Shown here: piece by piece, positions 7,279 through 7,697 of the stretch
Layout: each line of letters starts with the position of its first letter
Position numbering within the stretch: the stretch's first letter is position 1
From: Planctomycetota bacterium
Lineage (GTDB): Bacteria; Planctomycetota; Phycisphaerae; UBA1845
Length of the DNA: 7,697 nt
Assembly (NCBI GenBank): GCA_022561415.1
Contig: JADFRH010000109.1
Coordinates: 1-7,697 of the forward strand
Reading direction: 5' to 3'
The notes under the pieces: generated by a model
Seen by the model: the letters and a program-made list of their open reading frames with translations, nothing else
What the model was told of the DNA's origin: nothing
Database searches by the model: none
Position numbers and translations under genes: made by a program

Positions 7279-7527
7279 ATGTCATCGATTCAGCCGAACG
7301 GTCCCATCGCCGATTACATCAAACGCACGGGGATCACCGAGGAGCAGTTCTTCGCCGATTTGAAGAACCGCGATGTCTGCGTCACCAGCGTCTACGCGGC
7401 GGAAGAGATCGCGTTTTCCATTCAGAATCTGATTTCTTCATTTGGAGACCAGGAGGGTGAGTACGGTGGTGAATATGAGGATGAAGCCGGATATCGGGGC
7501 AAAAAAGGCCAACGTGACTGGTGGTAG
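7279..7527 (+). CDS. Small hypothetical protein with acidic, Gly/Tyr-rich tail
   Basis: An 82-residue protein I do not recognise. The ATG is preceded at seven bases by AGGGGAAGGAG (7261-7271), the best Shine-Dalgarno site in the window, and by a promoter at 7124-7151. Residues 8-54 look like a compact helical domain (PIADYIKRTGITEEQFFADL, then VYAAEEIAFSIQNLISSF). Residues 56-72 are rich in Glu, Gly and Tyr, and the end is basic and aromatic (KKGQRDWW). There is one cysteine (C34), no signal peptide and no membrane segment, so it is probably cytoplasmic. The pattern KRTGITEEQF vaguely recalls a helix-turn-helix start, but this is not enough to call DNA binding. The frame also stays open upstream through a cysteine-rich stretch, but the promoter and ribosome site favour this start. 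A possible iron-regulated gene follows to the right. Confidence 0.65.
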   Translation: MSSIQPNGPIADYIKRTGITEEQFFADLKNRDVCVTSVYAAEEIAFSIQNLISSFGDQEGEYGGEYEDEAGYRGKKGQRDWW

Positions 7528-7623
7528 GACGAGCGCGATGGCCGGAACGGTCTTTTCGCCGACCGACGGCAGCCACAATAGTGACATTATGAATATGTTC
7601 TGCCCGATCACCGAGATTGCGGC

Positions 7624-7651
7624 TTGACAATGGGTGGGACGCATCTAGAAT
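7624..7651 (+). promoter_or_regulatory. Near-consensus sigma-70-type promoter at the right edge
   Basis: TTGACA (7624-7629, perfect) and TAGAAT (7646-7651, five of six) are spaced by 16 bases. Transcription would start near 7658 and run out of the window to the right. No start codon with a ribosome site appears before 7697, so the gene it drives lies outside. Confidence 0.7.
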
Positions 7652-7658
7652 GGTGATA

Positions 7659-7675
7659 TTGAGACTCAATCTCAA
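7659..7675. promoter_or_regulatory. Fur-like operator overlapping the transcription start
   Basis: TTGAGACTCAATCTCAA has perfect 6-bp inverted arms (TTGAGA/TCTCAA) around five bases. Read as a 7-1-7 Fur box, TGAGACT-C-AATCTCA matches ten of fourteen positions of TGATAAT-n-ATTATCA, and twelve of the common TGAGAAT-n-ATTCTCA variant. It sits directly at the expected +1 of the promoter at 7624-7651, the ideal place for repression. By family knowledge this suggests iron-responsive control of the gene to the right, possibly iron uptake. Another dimeric repressor is possible. Confidence 0.5.
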
Positions 7676-7697
7676 CAAGAGCCGCAAGATCGAAGAC

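Noticed and set aside
7438..7644. 68-codon minus-strand frame that reads as a hydrophobic, membrane-like peptide
   Set aside because: It is codon-aligned and antisense to the acidic tail of the 82-residue gene, so acidic codons read as Leu/Phe/Ile. It also has no ribosome site and overlaps the right-hand promoter.

Overview
The window looks like chromosomal DNA of a planctomycete (Planctomycetota). The main evidence is a two-gene operon pairing a very large PSCyt1/PSCyt2/PSD1 cytochrome-type protein with a Tat-exported DUF1501 protein, a combination strongly expanded in that phylum. GC-rich coding DNA, weak Shine-Dalgarno sites and short repeats scattered between and inside genes fit this. 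I cannot name a genus from the sequence.

The left two thirds (125-6281) is read on the minus strand. In transcription order it holds an MFS transporter of the oxalate/formate-antiporter or monocarboxylate-porter type (6281-4947), a spacer with a 68-nt inverted repeat and a candidate promoter (about 4774-4914), the PSD1 protein (4713-1576), and the DUF1501 protein (1576-125). The last two share one base in a TGATG stop/start overlap and are surely co-translated. Both carry export signals, so they probably work together in the periplasm. Their biochemical role is not established. A heptanucleotide repeat array starts directly after the DUF1501 stop codon.

The right third (6282-7697) is accessory-like. 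It has an AT-richer upstream region for the transporter, two tandem arrays with a 7-bp period, and a decayed insertion-sequence relic (6674-7097). The relic keeps the ribosome-binding site and first residues of an IS110-like transposase plus its upstream noncoding end. Next comes a small plus-strand gene of unknown family (7279-7527) with a good promoter and ribosome-binding site. At the right edge a near-consensus promoter is overlaid by a Fur-like dyad, pointing to a probably iron-regulated gene outside the window.

The points most worth a second look are the palindromic repeat translated in frame within the PSD1 gene, the IS110-like relic and its possible guide-RNA region, the Fur-like promoter with the adjacent unrecognised small gene, and the three different arrays that all have a 7-bp period. 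No complete new defence or metabolic system is visible.
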